Positions 18,367-28,309 of a stretch of 64,000 nt of DNA are shown one piece after another. Source of the DNA: Marinoscillum sp. MHG1-6 (GTDB lineage: Bacteria > Bacteroidota > Bacteroidia > Cytophagales > Cyclobacteriaceae); NCBI RefSeq assembly GCF_024714475.1, contig NZ_JAMZMI010000003.1, positions 434,001-498,000 on the forward strand, in the 5' to 3' direction. A program made the position numbers and the translations under genes. The notes below the pieces were generated by a model that was not told where the DNA came from, ran no database searches, and worked only from the letters and a program-made list of their open reading frames with translations. Each line of letters begins with the position of its first letter. Positions within the stretch are counted from its first letter, which is position 1.

Positions 18367-19827
18367 TTATTGAGCATCCAACGATTCTCTAAGCAGTTTG
18401 TTTGCCATTTGTGGGTCTACTTTCCCTTTTGATTTTTTCATTAACTCACCCATAAACATCCCGATGAGTCCTTTTTTTCCGTTGCGGTACTGCTTTACTT
18501 TATCTTCATTACTTGCCAGGATTTCATCAACTATTGATTGAATGCTTCCTGAATCAGACTCTTGCCAAATATTCAGTTTGTGAGCTGCATCAGCCGCGTC
18601 TTCCAGAGGGTTTTCAAACAAGTAGGGTAAAAGCTGTTGTGATGCAGCTGTATAGCTGATCTTTCCCTCATCAATCAATGCAATAATACTTGCTAGAGCC
18701 GCAGGTTGGATAGGAAAATTGGAAAAGGTCATATCATGCTCATTGATGTATGACTTAATAGGCCCCATCAACCAGTTTGCTGCCTTTTTATAATTGCCGG
18801 TAATTCCGCAGATAGCATCAAAGAAATAAGCCAGATCTCTCTGATCCGTCATGGAAGACGCATCGTACTCGTTGAGTCCATATTGCTCTTTGAAGCGCTC
18901 TTTCATCTCTGAAGGAAGCTCAGGCATATTGGACCTGATATCTTCCAGCCATTCATCACTTACCTGAAGTGGACTCAAATCCGGCTCCGGGAAATATCTG
19001 TAATCATTCAATTCTTCCTTGGTCCGCATTCCCGATGTTCTACCAGTATCCGGATTGAATGTTCTGGTTTCAGAAACGATAGACTCTCCTTTTTCCAGCA
19101 AATGAATCTGACGCTGAACCTCATGATCAATTGCCTTCATGACATTCTTGATTGAGTTCATATTCTTAACCTCTACCTTCTTTCCCAGTTTTGTTTCTCC
19201 CTTTAGCTTGACAGAAACATTGGCATCGCACCGAAGAGACCCTTCTTCCATGTTACCATCACAAACATTCAGGTATCGAACCAATCTTCTTACCTCTGTC
19301 AAAAAAGCACCTGCAGCTTCACTAGAAAAAATCTCAGGTTCTGTCACAATTTCGATCAAAGGCACCCCTGCTCTGTTAAGGTCGATCAAAGAATCCGGCT
19401 GTCCATCAACGTGAATAGACTTACCGGCATCTTCTTCCAAATGGATCCTGTTGAGCGTCACTTTATCCTGAGATTTTACGCCCTGAATAGGAACATACCC
19501 TCCCACGCAAATCGGGGTCTTATCCTGGGTCATTTGATACCCTTTTGGAAGATCCGGGTAGAAATAATTTTTTCTATCGAAATAGCCAAACCTTGTAATC
19601 TTGCAATTGCAGGCCAACCCCATTCGAATGGCTAACTCCACTGCCTTCTTATTGAGCTTAGGCATCACTCCAGGATGGCCCAGAGAGATGGTGCTAATAT
19701 TGGTGTTAGGCTGACTGCCAAAGGCATTACCATCTCCTGAAAATATCTTCGATTCGGTCATGAGTTGGGCATGAACTTCCAACCCGACAACCACGTCGTA
19801 CTTGGCTCTCTCTTCTTTGGTGATCAT
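18367..19827 (-). CDS. gatB: Asp-tRNA(Asn)/Glu-tRNA(Gln) amidotransferase subunit B
   Basis: A 486-residue GatB of normal length. Signatures: VVGLEVHAQLMTESKIFS near the start, LGHPGVMPKLNKKAV, RKNYFYPDLPKGYQ, LEEDAGKSIH, the central RYFPEPDLSPL, and the C-terminal YqeY-like tail domain (GLIGMFMGELMKKSKGKVDP). GatB binds misacylated tRNA and, with GatA and GatC, converts Glu-tRNA(Gln) to Gln-tRNA(Gln). gatA and gatC are not in the window. It is joined to alaS without a gap and followed by the TlpA-like gene. Confidence 0.97.
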   Translation of the reverse strand: MITKEERAKYDVVVGLEVHAQLMTESKIFSGDGNAFGSQPNTNISTISLGHPGVMPKLNKKAVELAIRMGLACNCKITRFGYFDRKNYFYPDLPKGYQMTQDKTPICVGGYVPIQGVKSQDKVTLNRIHLEEDAGKSIHVDGQPDSLIDLNRAGVPLIEIVTEPEIFSSEAAGAFLTEVRRLVRYLNVCDGNMEEGSLRCDANVSVKLKGETKLGKKVEVKNMNSIKNVMKAIDHEVQRQIHLLEKGESIVSETRTFNPDTGRTSGMRTKEELNDYRYFPEPDLSPLQVSDEWLEDIRSNMPELPSEMKERFKEQYGLNEYDASSMTDQRDLAYFFDAICGITGNYKKAANWLMGPIKSYINEHDMTFSNFPIQPAALASIIALIDEGKISYTAASQQLLPYLFENPLEDAADAAHKLNIWQESDSGSIQSIVDEILASNEDKVKQYRNGKKGLIGMFMGELMKKSKGKVDPQMANKLLRESLDAQ

Positions 19828-22464
19828 TTAAACTTTACTATTCAATTTCGCCTCTATTTCAACTTTTGCAATATCCAGTGCTGCAGACAAACCTGACAAA
19901 TCCTTACCTCCGGCAGTCGCATAGAAAGGTTGGCCACCTCCACCACCTTTGATTTCTCTGGCCATTTCCCTTACCAGTTGAGAAGCATTGATGTCCTTAT
20001 CTTTTACAATATTATCGTCCAACATCACACTCAGCATCGGTTTGCCGGACAGATCTGCCGCAAGTATAAGTATAAGTCCCTCAACCTCATTTTTTAGTTC
20101 AAACGAGATTTGCTTCAATACTTCAGCATTAGGCAAAGAAACCTGAGCCATGATGACATTAGCATCACCCTCCTTAACTGCCGATTTGATAAGCTCTGAT
20201 TTTACTCCTTTAGCTTTCTCAATGTTGATGTCTTCGATTTGCTTTTGCAACTGCTGCTTTTCATCCATTAATGATTGGATGATTTTGACAGGGTCTTTCG
20301 GGTTTTTCAATAAGTCTTTAATCTGCGATAGCAAATCCATTTCACCATTGAAGTACTCTTCAGCCCTGTCTGCAGTAACTGCCTCTATTCTTCTAACACC
20401 AGCAGCAACAGAACTTTCGCTAACAATTTTGAACAACCCTATAGATCCGGTTGCTCCGACATGGGTTCCTCCACAAAGCTCCACCGAGTAGTCACGATCA
20501 AACGTAATCACCCGAACAAAATCTCCATACTTTTCACCAAACAGAGCGGTCGCACCCATTTCTTTTGCCTGATCAATTGGAACATTACGTTTTTCATCCA
20601 ATGAAATGTTCTCACGAATTTTATGATTGACAATTCGCTCAATTTCCCTGATCTCTTCCTCGGTTACTTTTGAGAAATGTGAAAAGTCAAAACGAAGCAC
20701 CTGATCATTTACCAGTGATCCCTTTTGCTGTACATGATCTCCAAGCACTTGTCTAAGGGCGGCATGTAACAAATGGGTTGCACTGTGATTATTCTCTGTG
20801 AGTTTCCTCTTCTTAAGATTAACCACAGCTTTGAACTCAGCGTTCAAATCTGATGGTAGCTCCTTGGTATAATGGATAATTAAATCGTTCTCCTTCTTAG
20901 TATCAAAAACTGAAACCTTTTCGGCACCAAAATCAAAATATCCTGTATCTCCTACCTGACCTCCACTTTCTGCATAAAATGGTGTTTTATCCAAAACGAG
21001 CTGATAGATGGTCTTTCCCTTCTGATTAACCTCACGATACTTGGTAATATGTGATACCGTTTCACTTTCATCGTATCCAACAAAAACGCCCTCAGCTTCG
21101 GCATCGAGCTCAATCCAATCACCCGCTGACTGCTGTGCCGCACTTTTCGACCTCTCCTTTTGCTTGGTCATTTCAGCGGTGAAGCCTTTCTCATCGACCT
21201 CCAATTGATTTTCCTTGGCTATCAAGGAGGTCAAATCAAGAGGAAAGCCATAAGTATCATAAAGTTCGAAAGCGACCTCTCCCTTTACCACGCCATCCTT
21301 AGCGTCTGTCTTTATGCTTTCAAATCTTTTTAATCCCTTTTCTAAAGTCCTCAGAAATGAAGTCTCTTCTTCTTTGATCACTTTGGCCACGAAATCCTTT
21401 TGAGCATAAAGCTCCGGAAAGACATCCTTAAACTGATCAGCCAATAAATCAACCAGTGAATGTAATGTAGGCTCCTGGAATCCCATGAAAGTGTATCCAT
21501 AACGAACGGCTCTTCTCAGAATTCGTCTGATCACATATCCTGCCTTGGCATTGCTAGGCAGCTGACCATCTGCTATGGTAAAGGAGATCGCTCTGATGTG
21601 ATCCGCAATCACACGCATGGCAACGTCCGTTTTATGATCGGTACCATATTTCAGGTTTGCTTTAGACGCAATCAGATCAATCATTGGGGTGAATACATCC
21701 GAATCGTAGTTCGACTGCTTCCCTTGAATGGCCATGGCCAACCTCTCAAAACCCATCCCGGTATCTACATGCTTCTGAGGAAGGTTTTTAAGAGATCCAT
21801 CTGCCAGTCTGTTAAACTGAATAAAAACAAGGTTCCATATTTCTATCACCAACGGGTGATCCTGATTCACTAGTTCAGCACCAGAAACTTTATCAACATC
21901 TGATTGAGGTCTAAGGTCAATATGGATCTCTGAACAAGGACCACATGGCCCCGTATCTCCCATTTCCCAGAAGTTGTCCTTCTTATTCCCATTCAAAATG
22001 CGCTCCTCCGGAAGGAATTGTTTCCATAAGTCAAATGCTTCCTGGTCTCTTTCCAACTCCTCTGAGGCATCTCCTTCAAAAATGGTAGCATACATTCGCT
22101 CCTTTGGAAGCCCGTAAACATCTGTCAAAAGTTCCCATGCCCATGAGATCGCTTCTTTTTTGAAATAATCACCAAAAGACCAGTTACCCAACATCTCAAA
22201 CATGGTATGGTGATAGGTATCCAAGCCTACCTCTTCCAGGTCATTATGTTTTCCTGAAACCCTAAGACATTTCTGAGTATCCGCAATCCTTGTAAACTCA
22301 GCTTTTTTATTACCCAAAAAATAGTCCTTAAACTGATTCATACCAGCATTGGTAAACATCAGAGTTGGATCATTCTGTACAACGATGGGTGCTGATGGTA
22401 CTATTTTGTGGTTCTTGGATTCGAAAAATTCTAAAAATTTCTGTCTGACTACTTTTGCCTCCAT
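19828..22464 (-). CDS. alaS: Alanyl-tRNA synthetase
   Basis: An 878-residue class II synthetase. The catalytic core starts at VRQKFLEFFESKNHKIVPSA and includes MFTNAGMNQFKDYF, FEMLGNWSFGDYF and GDTGPCGPCSEIH. The editing domain has the zinc-binding HSATHLLH and CGGTHV motifs, and a C-terminal DHHA1 domain with GGGGGQPFYATAGG follows. All domains are intact. It leads a minus-strand group alaS-gatB-tlpA; the upstream region shared with the divergent M23 peptidase contains two short palindromes (22492-22508, 22538-22553). Confidence 0.98.
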   Translation of the reverse strand: MEAKVVRQKFLEFFESKNHKIVPSAPIVVQNDPTLMFTNAGMNQFKDYFLGNKKAEFTRIADTQKCLRVSGKHNDLEEVGLDTYHHTMFEMLGNWSFGDYFKKEAISWAWELLTDVYGLPKERMYATIFEGDASEELERDQEAFDLWKQFLPEERILNGNKKDNFWEMGDTGPCGPCSEIHIDLRPQSDVDKVSGAELVNQDHPLVIEIWNLVFIQFNRLADGSLKNLPQKHVDTGMGFERLAMAIQGKQSNYDSDVFTPMIDLIASKANLKYGTDHKTDVAMRVIADHIRAISFTIADGQLPSNAKAGYVIRRILRRAVRYGYTFMGFQEPTLHSLVDLLADQFKDVFPELYAQKDFVAKVIKEEETSFLRTLEKGLKRFESIKTDAKDGVVKGEVAFELYDTYGFPLDLTSLIAKENQLEVDEKGFTAEMTKQKERSKSAAQQSAGDWIELDAEAEGVFVGYDESETVSHITKYREVNQKGKTIYQLVLDKTPFYAESGGQVGDTGYFDFGAEKVSVFDTKKENDLIIHYTKELPSDLNAEFKAVVNLKKRKLTENNHSATHLLHAALRQVLGDHVQQKGSLVNDQVLRFDFSHFSKVTEEEIREIERIVNHKIRENISLDEKRNVPIDQAKEMGATALFGEKYGDFVRVITFDRDYSVELCGGTHVGATGSIGLFKIVSESSVAAGVRRIEAVTADRAEEYFNGEMDLLSQIKDLLKNPKDPVKIIQSLMDEKQQLQKQIEDINIEKAKGVKSELIKSAVKEGDANVIMAQVSLPNAEVLKQISFELKNEVEGLILILAADLSGKPMLSVMLDDNIVKDKDINASQLVREMAREIKGGGGGQPFYATAGGKDLSGLSAALDIAKVEIEAKLNSKV

Positions 22465-22591
22465 GTAAAATTCTAATTGCTAGCCTGTTGGATTACAAAA
22501 TTTGTAATTGTTTCAATAAAAAGCGTACTTTGATGTTTGATTGACTTCAATCAGCAGGCAAAATTACTTGAAATTACATTAATATCGCCTT

Positions 22592-23581
22592 ATGGCCAGA
22601 ATTAAGTATTACTACGACACTGAGTCTTGCCGCTACGAAAGAATTCGCGTTTCTACCTGGGATGTTATCTTTAATAGCCTTGGTTTTTTTACCCTCGCAT
22701 TGCTCTTGGGCGGAATCATCACGCTTATTTATATTAAGTATTTTGAATCACCTGAAGAAGCCCTTCTCAGAAAGGAAAATCAGGAGCTTAAAATCTATTA
22801 TGATGCCTTGGATAAGGAACTGGCTCACACGAATGAAATGCTGGCTTCTTTGCAAGAAAGAGACGATAACATTTACCGACTAATACTTGGTGTGGATCCG
22901 GTTCCTGAAGAAATGAGAACCGCAGGTATTGGAGGATCAAACAGATACAAAGAAATTCTTGATAAAGGGCTGGAAAAAGAAGAACTGATCATTGACAACT
23001 TCCAGAAGTTGGACCAGCTTAAAAAGAAAATGTATATCCAGACGAAATCCTATGACGAAGTGATGGATTTGGCTAAGGATAAAGAACAATTATTAGCCTC
23101 ACTACCCGCGATTCCTCCGGTATCCAAATCTGATCTTAGGAGGCTGTCAAGTGGTTTCGGCTGGAGATTGGACCCCATTCTTAAAACAAGAAGACTACAT
23201 CAGGGAGTAGATTTCTCACTTCCAAAAGGATCTCCCGTTTATGCCACAGGAGATGGAACCGTATCACTAATCAAAGACTCCGGGATCTCCGGCTATGGTA
23301 AGCATATTGAAATTGATCATGGTTTTGGATATAAAACCAAATATGCCCACCTGAGCGAATTTAAAGTGAAAAGAGGTCAAAAAATCAAACGGGGTGAGCT
23401 CATTGCCTTTAGTGGAAATACGGGTAAATCTACAGCGCCACACCTGCATTACGAGGTACATGTGAGTAAAAGACCAAACAATCCTGTGCACTATTTCTAC
23501 ATGGATATTGATCCGGAAGAATATGAAGAGGTGTTGAAGCTAGCGTCGATCGAAAATCAGGCATTCGGATCCTACGAATAA
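22592..23581 (+). CDS. M23-family metallopeptidase (cell-wall endopeptidase)
   Basis: A 329-residue membrane-anchored protein: short cytoplasmic N-terminus, one membrane helix (about 26-48, VIFNSLGFFTLALLLGGI), a coiled coil (about 60-180), and a C-terminal LytM/M23 domain (about 190-315). Zinc ligands H203 and D207 (HQGVD) and the HLHYE pair (H284, H286) are present, so it should be catalytically active rather than a degenerate activator. It probably cuts peptidoglycan cross-links during growth or division. An intrinsic terminator follows. Confidence 0.93.
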   Translation: MARIKYYYDTESCRYERIRVSTWDVIFNSLGFFTLALLLGGIITLIYIKYFESPEEALLRKENQELKIYYDALDKELAHTNEMLASLQERDDNIYRLILGVDPVPEEMRTAGIGGSNRYKEILDKGLEKEELIIDNFQKLDQLKKKMYIQTKSYDEVMDLAKDKEQLLASLPAIPPVSKSDLRRLSSGFGWRLDPILKTRRLHQGVDFSLPKGSPVYATGDGTVSLIKDSGISGYGKHIEIDHGFGYKTKYAHLSEFKVKRGQKIKRGELIAFSGNTGKSTAPHLHYEVHVSKRPNNPVHYFYMDIDPEEYEEVLKLASIENQAFGSYE

Positions 23582-23601
23582 GCCTTAGCCAAAAACATTA
23601 T

Positions 23602-23627
23602 CAAGCGGAGTTTACTCCGCTTTTTTT
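23602..23627 (+). terminator. Intrinsic terminator after M23 peptidase gene
   Basis: Stem AAGCGGAG/CTCCGCTT with loop TTTA, followed by seven T in total; 21 nt after the stop codon. Confidence 0.92.
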
Positions 23628-23700
23628 ATGTCCAATTTTTTGGACCGAGACACTTCAAGACAAAACAATCCAACTACTTTTGCTCCCTTAATCCAGCGGC

Positions 23701-24891
23701 ATGAGGCATTTTCTTTCATTATTAGTAATTCTCACTTTTGGGTGTAAGGTGACACAAACACCAACCACCACTATTCAGGCTCTTCCAGAGGATTCTGTCA
23801 CAGACATTTCAATACCTGATACTACCATCATACATTACCTGATCACTTTGAAAGGTGATACACTTCAATCTTTAGACGAAGAAGTGGACCTCCCTCTCTA
23901 TCGGGTACTTCCAGATACCATCAATATTGCCGCTGTTGGAGATATTATGATTGGAACGGATTTTCCCAATTCATCCTACCTCCCTCCTAACAACGGACAA
24001 CACCTATGGAATAGCTGCCGGGATGTCTTGAAAAATGCTGACATAGCGTTTGGAAACCTTGAGGGAACCATGCTTGATGGAGAGGGGGAACCTAAGGAAT
24101 GTAAAAACCCTGATGTCTGCTACCTCTTTCGAATGCCTTCCCGATTGAGTGCTAACCTAACTGAATGTGGCTTTGATTTGATGAGTACAGCCAACAACCA
24201 CGCAAACGATTTTGGACGCACCGGAAGAAGAAGCACCCAAAAGATTCTTGATTCCATTGGAATTGTGGCGGCGGGGTCTGTAGAGCAGCCCTATACATTG
24301 AGTAAACACAATGGTGTTAAAGTTGGATTTGTAGCCTTTGCTCCCAATACCGGAACACTCACATTTTATGATACCGCAAGAGCAGTTTCAATTATCAAAA
24401 AGCTAGATTCACTAGTGGATTTTATTGTCGTTTCCATACATGGGGGTGCAGAAGGAGCAAAAAATATGCATGTTACGCGTGAGCGGGAGTTTTACTATGG
24501 AGAGGATCGCGGTAATATTTATGAATTCAGCCATAAACTTATCGAACATGGTGCGGATCTGATCTTAGGGCATGGACCTCATGTTCCCAGAGCCATTGAG
24601 GTATACAACAAAAAACTCATTGCTTATTCTTTAGGCAACTTTTGTACCTATGGTAGATTCAATCTTCGAGGATCCAATGCTGAAGCCCCTCTACTTGTTT
24701 GCAAAGTAAACTCCGATGGGGATTTTCTGAACGGAAATATCGTCCCATTTAGGCAGTCATATTCAGATGGGCCCATGTACGATCACTCATTTAAAGTCGT
24801 TCAAACCATTAAAAGGTTATCCGAAGAAGATTTTCCCGAAAACGAAATTATCATTGATGATGCGGGAAGAATTATATATATTCAAAACTGA
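23701..24891 (+). CDS. CapA-family (metallophosphatase-fold) lipoprotein
   Basis: A 396-residue exported protein related to CapA/PgsA. The signal sequence ends in a lipobox-like LTFGC (Cys near 15). The CapA phosphoesterase-like domain (about 75-360) shows VGDIMIGTDF, GNLEGTM, STANNHANDFGRTG, SIHGGAEG, and LGHGPHVPR, the conserved metal-ligand blocks of the family. CapA proteins support poly-gamma-glutamate or capsule export in some bacteria, but no PgsB/PgsC partner is nearby, so the substrate is unknown. It precedes the MerR-like gene by 11 nt. Confidence 0.88.
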   Translation: MRHFLSLLVILTFGCKVTQTPTTTIQALPEDSVTDISIPDTTIIHYLITLKGDTLQSLDEEVDLPLYRVLPDTINIAAVGDIMIGTDFPNSSYLPPNNGQHLWNSCRDVLKNADIAFGNLEGTMLDGEGEPKECKNPDVCYLFRMPSRLSANLTECGFDLMSTANNHANDFGRTGRRSTQKILDSIGIVAAGSVEQPYTLSKHNGVKVGFVAFAPNTGTLTFYDTARAVSIIKKLDSLVDFIVVSIHGGAEGAKNMHVTREREFYYGEDRGNIYEFSHKLIEHGADLILGHGPHVPRAIEVYNKKLIAYSLGNFCTYGRFNLRGSNAEAPLLVCKVNSDGDFLNGNIVPFRQSYSDGPMYDHSFKVVQTIKRLSEEDFPENEIIIDDAGRIIYIQN

Positions 24892-24902
24892 AATCTGCGG
24901 AA

Positions 24903-25238
24903 GTGCCCTACAAGGAAAAAGAAATAGAGAAAAAGTACTACACCATCGGCGAAGTCGCTGAGGACTTGGGTGTTGCTACTTCATTGATTCGCTTTTGGGA
25001 GGGGGAGTTCGACATCATCCGACCAAAAAAAAATCGCAAGGGAAACCGCCAGTTCACCAAAGAAGACATCAAAAACGTTAAGCTCATTTACCACCTGGTA
25101 AAAGAAAAGGGCTATACCCTGCAAGGAGCTCGTGACTTTGTTGGAAAGGGCAGCAATGATGCTACTGACAAGCTTGAGATGATCCAATCTCTATATAAGG
25201 TCAGAACGTTTTTGGAACAACTCAAAAAACAACTCTAG
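24903..25238 (+). CDS. MerR-family transcriptional regulator (short)
   Basis: A 111-residue protein that starts with GTG. MerR-type winged helix at residues 12-80 (YYTIGEVAEDLGVATSLIRF, then RQFTKEDIKNVKLIYHLVKE) and a short dimerisation helix. The effector domain is absent, as usual for this conserved Bacteroidota group found upstream of dprA. No metal-binding cysteines are seen. It probably binds DNA as a dimer; targets unknown. It is likely co-transcribed with dprA, whose start is 8 nt after its stop. Confidence 0.88.
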   Translation: MPYKEKEIEKKYYTIGEVAEDLGVATSLIRFWEGEFDIIRPKKNRKGNRQFTKEDIKNVKLIYHLVKEKGYTLQGARDFVGKGSNDATDKLEMIQSLYKVRTFLEQLKKQL

Positions 25239-25246
25239 CACTGTAA

Positions 25247-26347
25247 ATGGAAGAAAAGCTGTATCAGGTAGCCTTAACCAGGGTACCGGGGATTGGGGAC
25301 GTTACTATCAAAAACTTAATCAGTTATAGCGGTTCTGCGCATGAAGTATTCAAATCCAAAAAATCGTTGCTACTTAAAATACCAGGGATAGGTGAAAAAA
25401 CCGCCATTTCCATTCAGCTCGCTGACCCACTTAAAGACGCAGAAGCTATCCTAGAGCAATGTAAAGAGAAGGATATCCAAATACTTCATTATACGCAAAG
25501 TGCTTATCCTGAACGACTAAAATCTATCGCAGATGCACCTTCGATCCTATATCTGAAAGGCAATGCTGTTCTTGGTAATTATGATAAAAGATACCTGGCC
25601 ATTGTGGGTACAAGAAACGCCACTCATTATGGCAAGGAGGTTACAGAATCCATTACCCAAAGCTGTTCTGAACTTAAAGCGACTATCATCAGTGGCCTGG
25701 CTTATGGCATTGACATCCACGCCCACCGGACCGGATTAGCTCATGGTGTTTCAAATATCGCAGTATTGGCTGGTGGTTTGGATAAGATCTATCCTACGGT
25801 TCATCAATCCGTAGCCAATGAAATCATGGAGAACGGCCTCCTCATCTCTGAAAACCCTCCGGGCACCAAAGCCGAGGCTCATTATTTCCCCGCAAGAAAC
25901 CGGATCATTGCGGGACTTAGTGATGCGGTAATCGTAGTAGAAGCCGCCGCAAAAGGGGGTGCATTAATTACTGCCAACATTGCGGATTCCTACAACAAAC
26001 CTGTTTTTGCAGTCCCCGGGGACCTGAACAACAAATACTCAGCAGGATGTAATTACCTCATCAGAAATCAAAAGGCTTGTATCTATACGGGACCGGAAGA
26101 TCTGGTCTATTACCTCAACTGGGATGCGGAGTTAGGCGGAACTCAACCTAAAGCACCAAACTACGATTCGCTTCCTGACAGCGAAAGAAAAATTTGTGAG
26201 CTACTGCAGGAAAGTCAAAGCCTACCTATAGATGAGTTGGCATGGAAAACACAGATCACCATTAACGAGTTAGCCTCCTTACTTCTCTCCCTGGAGTTTC
26301 AGGGAATTATCAAAAGCCGTCCGGGAAAGAAATACGAACTCTGCTAA
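25247..26347 (+). CDS. dprA: DNA-processing protein DprA
   Basis: A 366-residue DprA/Smf: an N-terminal SAM/helix-hairpin-helix region (VPGIGDVTIKNLI, IPGIGEKTA), the central Rossmann-like DNA_processg_A domain (about 100-290; AIVGTRNATHYGKEV, SGLAYGIDIHAHR, FPARNRIIAGLSDAVIVVEA, GALITANIA), and a C-terminal winged-helix DprA_WH (about 305-366). It loads RecA on incoming single-stranded DNA in natural transformation. No other competence genes are in the window. Its last 4 nt overlap the opposite-strand transporter gene. Confidence 0.96.
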   Translation: MEEKLYQVALTRVPGIGDVTIKNLISYSGSAHEVFKSKKSLLLKIPGIGEKTAISIQLADPLKDAEAILEQCKEKDIQILHYTQSAYPERLKSIADAPSILYLKGNAVLGNYDKRYLAIVGTRNATHYGKEVTESITQSCSELKATIISGLAYGIDIHAHRTGLAHGVSNIAVLAGGLDKIYPTVHQSVANEIMENGLLISENPPGTKAEAHYFPARNRIIAGLSDAVIVVEAAAKGGALITANIADSYNKPVFAVPGDLNNKYSAGCNYLIRNQKACIYTGPEDLVYYLNWDAELGGTQPKAPNYDSLPDSERKICELLQESQSLPIDELAWKTQITINELASLLLSLEFQGIIKSRPGKKYELC

Positions 26348-28140
26348 AACGGGTATATCAATGGGATCAGGAAAGTAGCAATCGCCCAGAAAATCAGGTT
26401 CAGCCAGACACCTACTTTAAAGAAATCCCCAAAGCGATATTGACCAGCTGTATAAACCATCGTATTTGTTTGATAGCCAATCGGGGTCATGAACGAAGCG
26501 GAGGCAGCCAACATCACCGCTATCAAAAATGGATAGGGTTCGACATCCATCTTGTCTGCCGTGGCAATGGCTATCGGGGCGATCAAAGCTGCGGTGGCAT
26601 TGTTAGACATTATTTCTGTTAACAATGAGGTTAGTATATATAAACCCGACAGTACTGCCACCGGGCCCCAAACACCCAAACTTCCAATCAAGGTATCCGA
26701 TAATATAGCAGCTAATCCACTGTTGTTCATGGCCACTCCCAAACTGAGTGCTCCAGCCAGCAAGAAAATAATTCTCCACTCAATAGAACGGTAAAGTTCT
26801 CTCATGCTGAGGGTACCTGAAATCACTAGCGTAAACGCTCCAAGTGCTGCTGAAATGGCAATTGGAAGCACCTTGAATGCAGCCAAACCAACTACTGCTG
26901 CCACAATGGATATCACAATTCCGAAACGCGTTCTGTCAAAATCGATGATACCTTGCTCAGACAAAATTATGAATGGGCTGCTCTGGCTCATTTCCATTTT
27001 CTTAAGGCTATCTACACGATGGGTCTTAATCTCAATCAAAACGACATCCCCAGCCTTTAACTCAACCTCATGAAGGTTGTTATGCAATACTTCTTCACGG
27101 TGTAGAATTGCCAACGGAACGGCTCTAAACCTCCTCCTAAAATCCATCTCTCGCAGGCTCTTTCCTACAAATTCAGAATGAGTCGTAACCACTAGTTCCA
27201 GAATGGTTGTATTTCCCTCTTGCAGTTCGCTCTCACCAATTTTTACTGAAGACCCGTTTACCCCTACCTTAAGGCGATCCTTGAGCTCCTTGATCTTCTC
27301 AACGTTGCAGCGAACCTTCATCACGTCCCCTTCCTCAAGCTCAAAATCCCCTGTAGGTAAGGCGAAGGATGACTTACCTCTCCTGACATCAATCACGTCA
27401 AGCTCCATTTCTTTGGCTATTAAAGAGTCCATTATCCTTTGACCGATAAACTCCGAACCCTCCAAAATTTCAATCTCTGTGATGTAGTTCCTGATCTCGA
27501 ATTGATCAGTAAGTCTGGCTGACTTAGCCCTATCAGGCAACAGCCTTTTACCTACTAAAAAGATGTAAATAGCTCCTACTACCAGAAAAACTAAGCCAAT
27601 AGGAGCCGAGTAAAACATGGAGAACTCATGAAGCCCATTACTCTCCGCAATACCGCTTACCAGTACGTTAGTCGATGTGCCAATGAGTGTGCACGTTCCT
27701 CCAAATATGGAAGCATAAGAAAGCGGAATAAGAAGCCTGGACGGACTGATTCCAGACATATTCCCTACGCTGACCATTACAGGGATGAACATGGCCACGA
27801 TAGGAGTATTATTAATAAATGCTGATGATAATCCGATGCAAAGGATCATTAACAACAATCCCAAATTGAAGTTTCTTTTGAAAACATTGCTAAGTACAGG
27901 ACCAATGCGCTGTAACGCACCAGTTTTAAGCAAAGCATAACTCAACACAAACATGAACGCCACTGTGATAGTGGCTGAGTTACTAAAACCATCAAGACCT
28001 TCTTCAGGAGAAATGATACCCGTGACCACTAAAGAAAGCATCATCAACATGGAAACCAGATCAATGGACATCCACTCCGTGGCAAATAACACCACAGCTA
28101 CGACAATTATTCCAAGTACGATGATCGCTTCTATTCCCAT
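26344..28140 (-). CDS. SLC13/DASS-type anion transporter with two TrkA-C domains
   Basis: A 598-residue inner-membrane protein. Multiple hydrophobic helices form two inverted halves; between them lie two TrkA_C (RCK_C) domains (about 215-290 and 308-378). The hairpin motifs characteristic of divalent anion:sodium symporters are visible (NNTPIVAMFIPV in the first half, MSNNATAALIAPIAIA in the second). Relatives transport sulfate, dicarboxylates or other anions; the TrkA_C insertion is typical of putative sulfate permeases. It ends tail-to-tail with dprA (4 nt overlap) and is divergent from the Nit1C cluster. Confidence 0.9.
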   Translation of the reverse strand: MGIEAIIVLGIIVVAVVLFATEWMSIDLVSMLMMLSLVVTGIISPEEGLDGFSNSATITVAFMFVLSYALLKTGALQRIGPVLSNVFKRNFNLGLLLMILCIGLSSAFINNTPIVAMFIPVMVSVGNMSGISPSRLLIPLSYASIFGGTCTLIGTSTNVLVSGIAESNGLHEFSMFYSAPIGLVFLVVGAIYIFLVGKRLLPDRAKSARLTDQFEIRNYITEIEILEGSEFIGQRIMDSLIAKEMELDVIDVRRGKSSFALPTGDFELEEGDVMKVRCNVEKIKELKDRLKVGVNGSSVKIGESELQEGNTTILELVVTTHSEFVGKSLREMDFRRRFRAVPLAILHREEVLHNNLHEVELKAGDVVLIEIKTHRVDSLKKMEMSQSSPFIILSEQGIIDFDRTRFGIVISIVAAVVGLAAFKVLPIAISAALGAFTLVISGTLSMRELYRSIEWRIIFLLAGALSLGVAMNNSGLAAILSDTLIGSLGVWGPVAVLSGLYILTSLLTEIMSNNATAALIAPIAIATADKMDVEPYPFLIAVMLAASASFMTPIGYQTNTMVYTAGQYRFGDFFKVGVWLNLIFWAIATFLIPLIYPF

Positions 28141-28256
28141 GCTAATTCTTAGGTGAGCAAAAATGCGGATAATTTATTAAGATGATTGAGGTACCTTAAA
28201 ATTTATTGATTCCAAAAAACCTTATCTAAGAAAGAGCAAAACCTGTTCGATTCCAA

Positions 28257-28276
28257 AATCACCTTTTCGGGTGATT
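28257..28276. promoter_or_regulatory. Inverted repeat, putative Nit1C operator (copy A)
   Basis: Perfect 7-bp arms AATCACC and GGTGATT with a 6-nt spacer (TTTTCG), 33 nt upstream of the chosen nitH start. The same arms, spacer length and outer flank (CAAAATCACC...GGTGATTGA) recur at 30443-30462 before nitB. Two copies at the head of the two units of one pathway indicate a specific regulator site. Confidence 0.7.
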
Positions 28277-28309
28277 GATTGGCTAAGGCCTAAAGGAGAA
28301 TTTTACAAC

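Noticed and set aside
20150-20491. 113-residue plus-strand frame inside alaS
   Set aside because: Antisense shadow of a conserved synthetase domain with no independent signals.
28271-28309. Longer nitH frame starting with GTG at 28271
   Set aside because: The GTG lies inside the operator-like repeat; the ATG at 28310 has a clear AAAGGAG and begins the FAD-binding domain directly.
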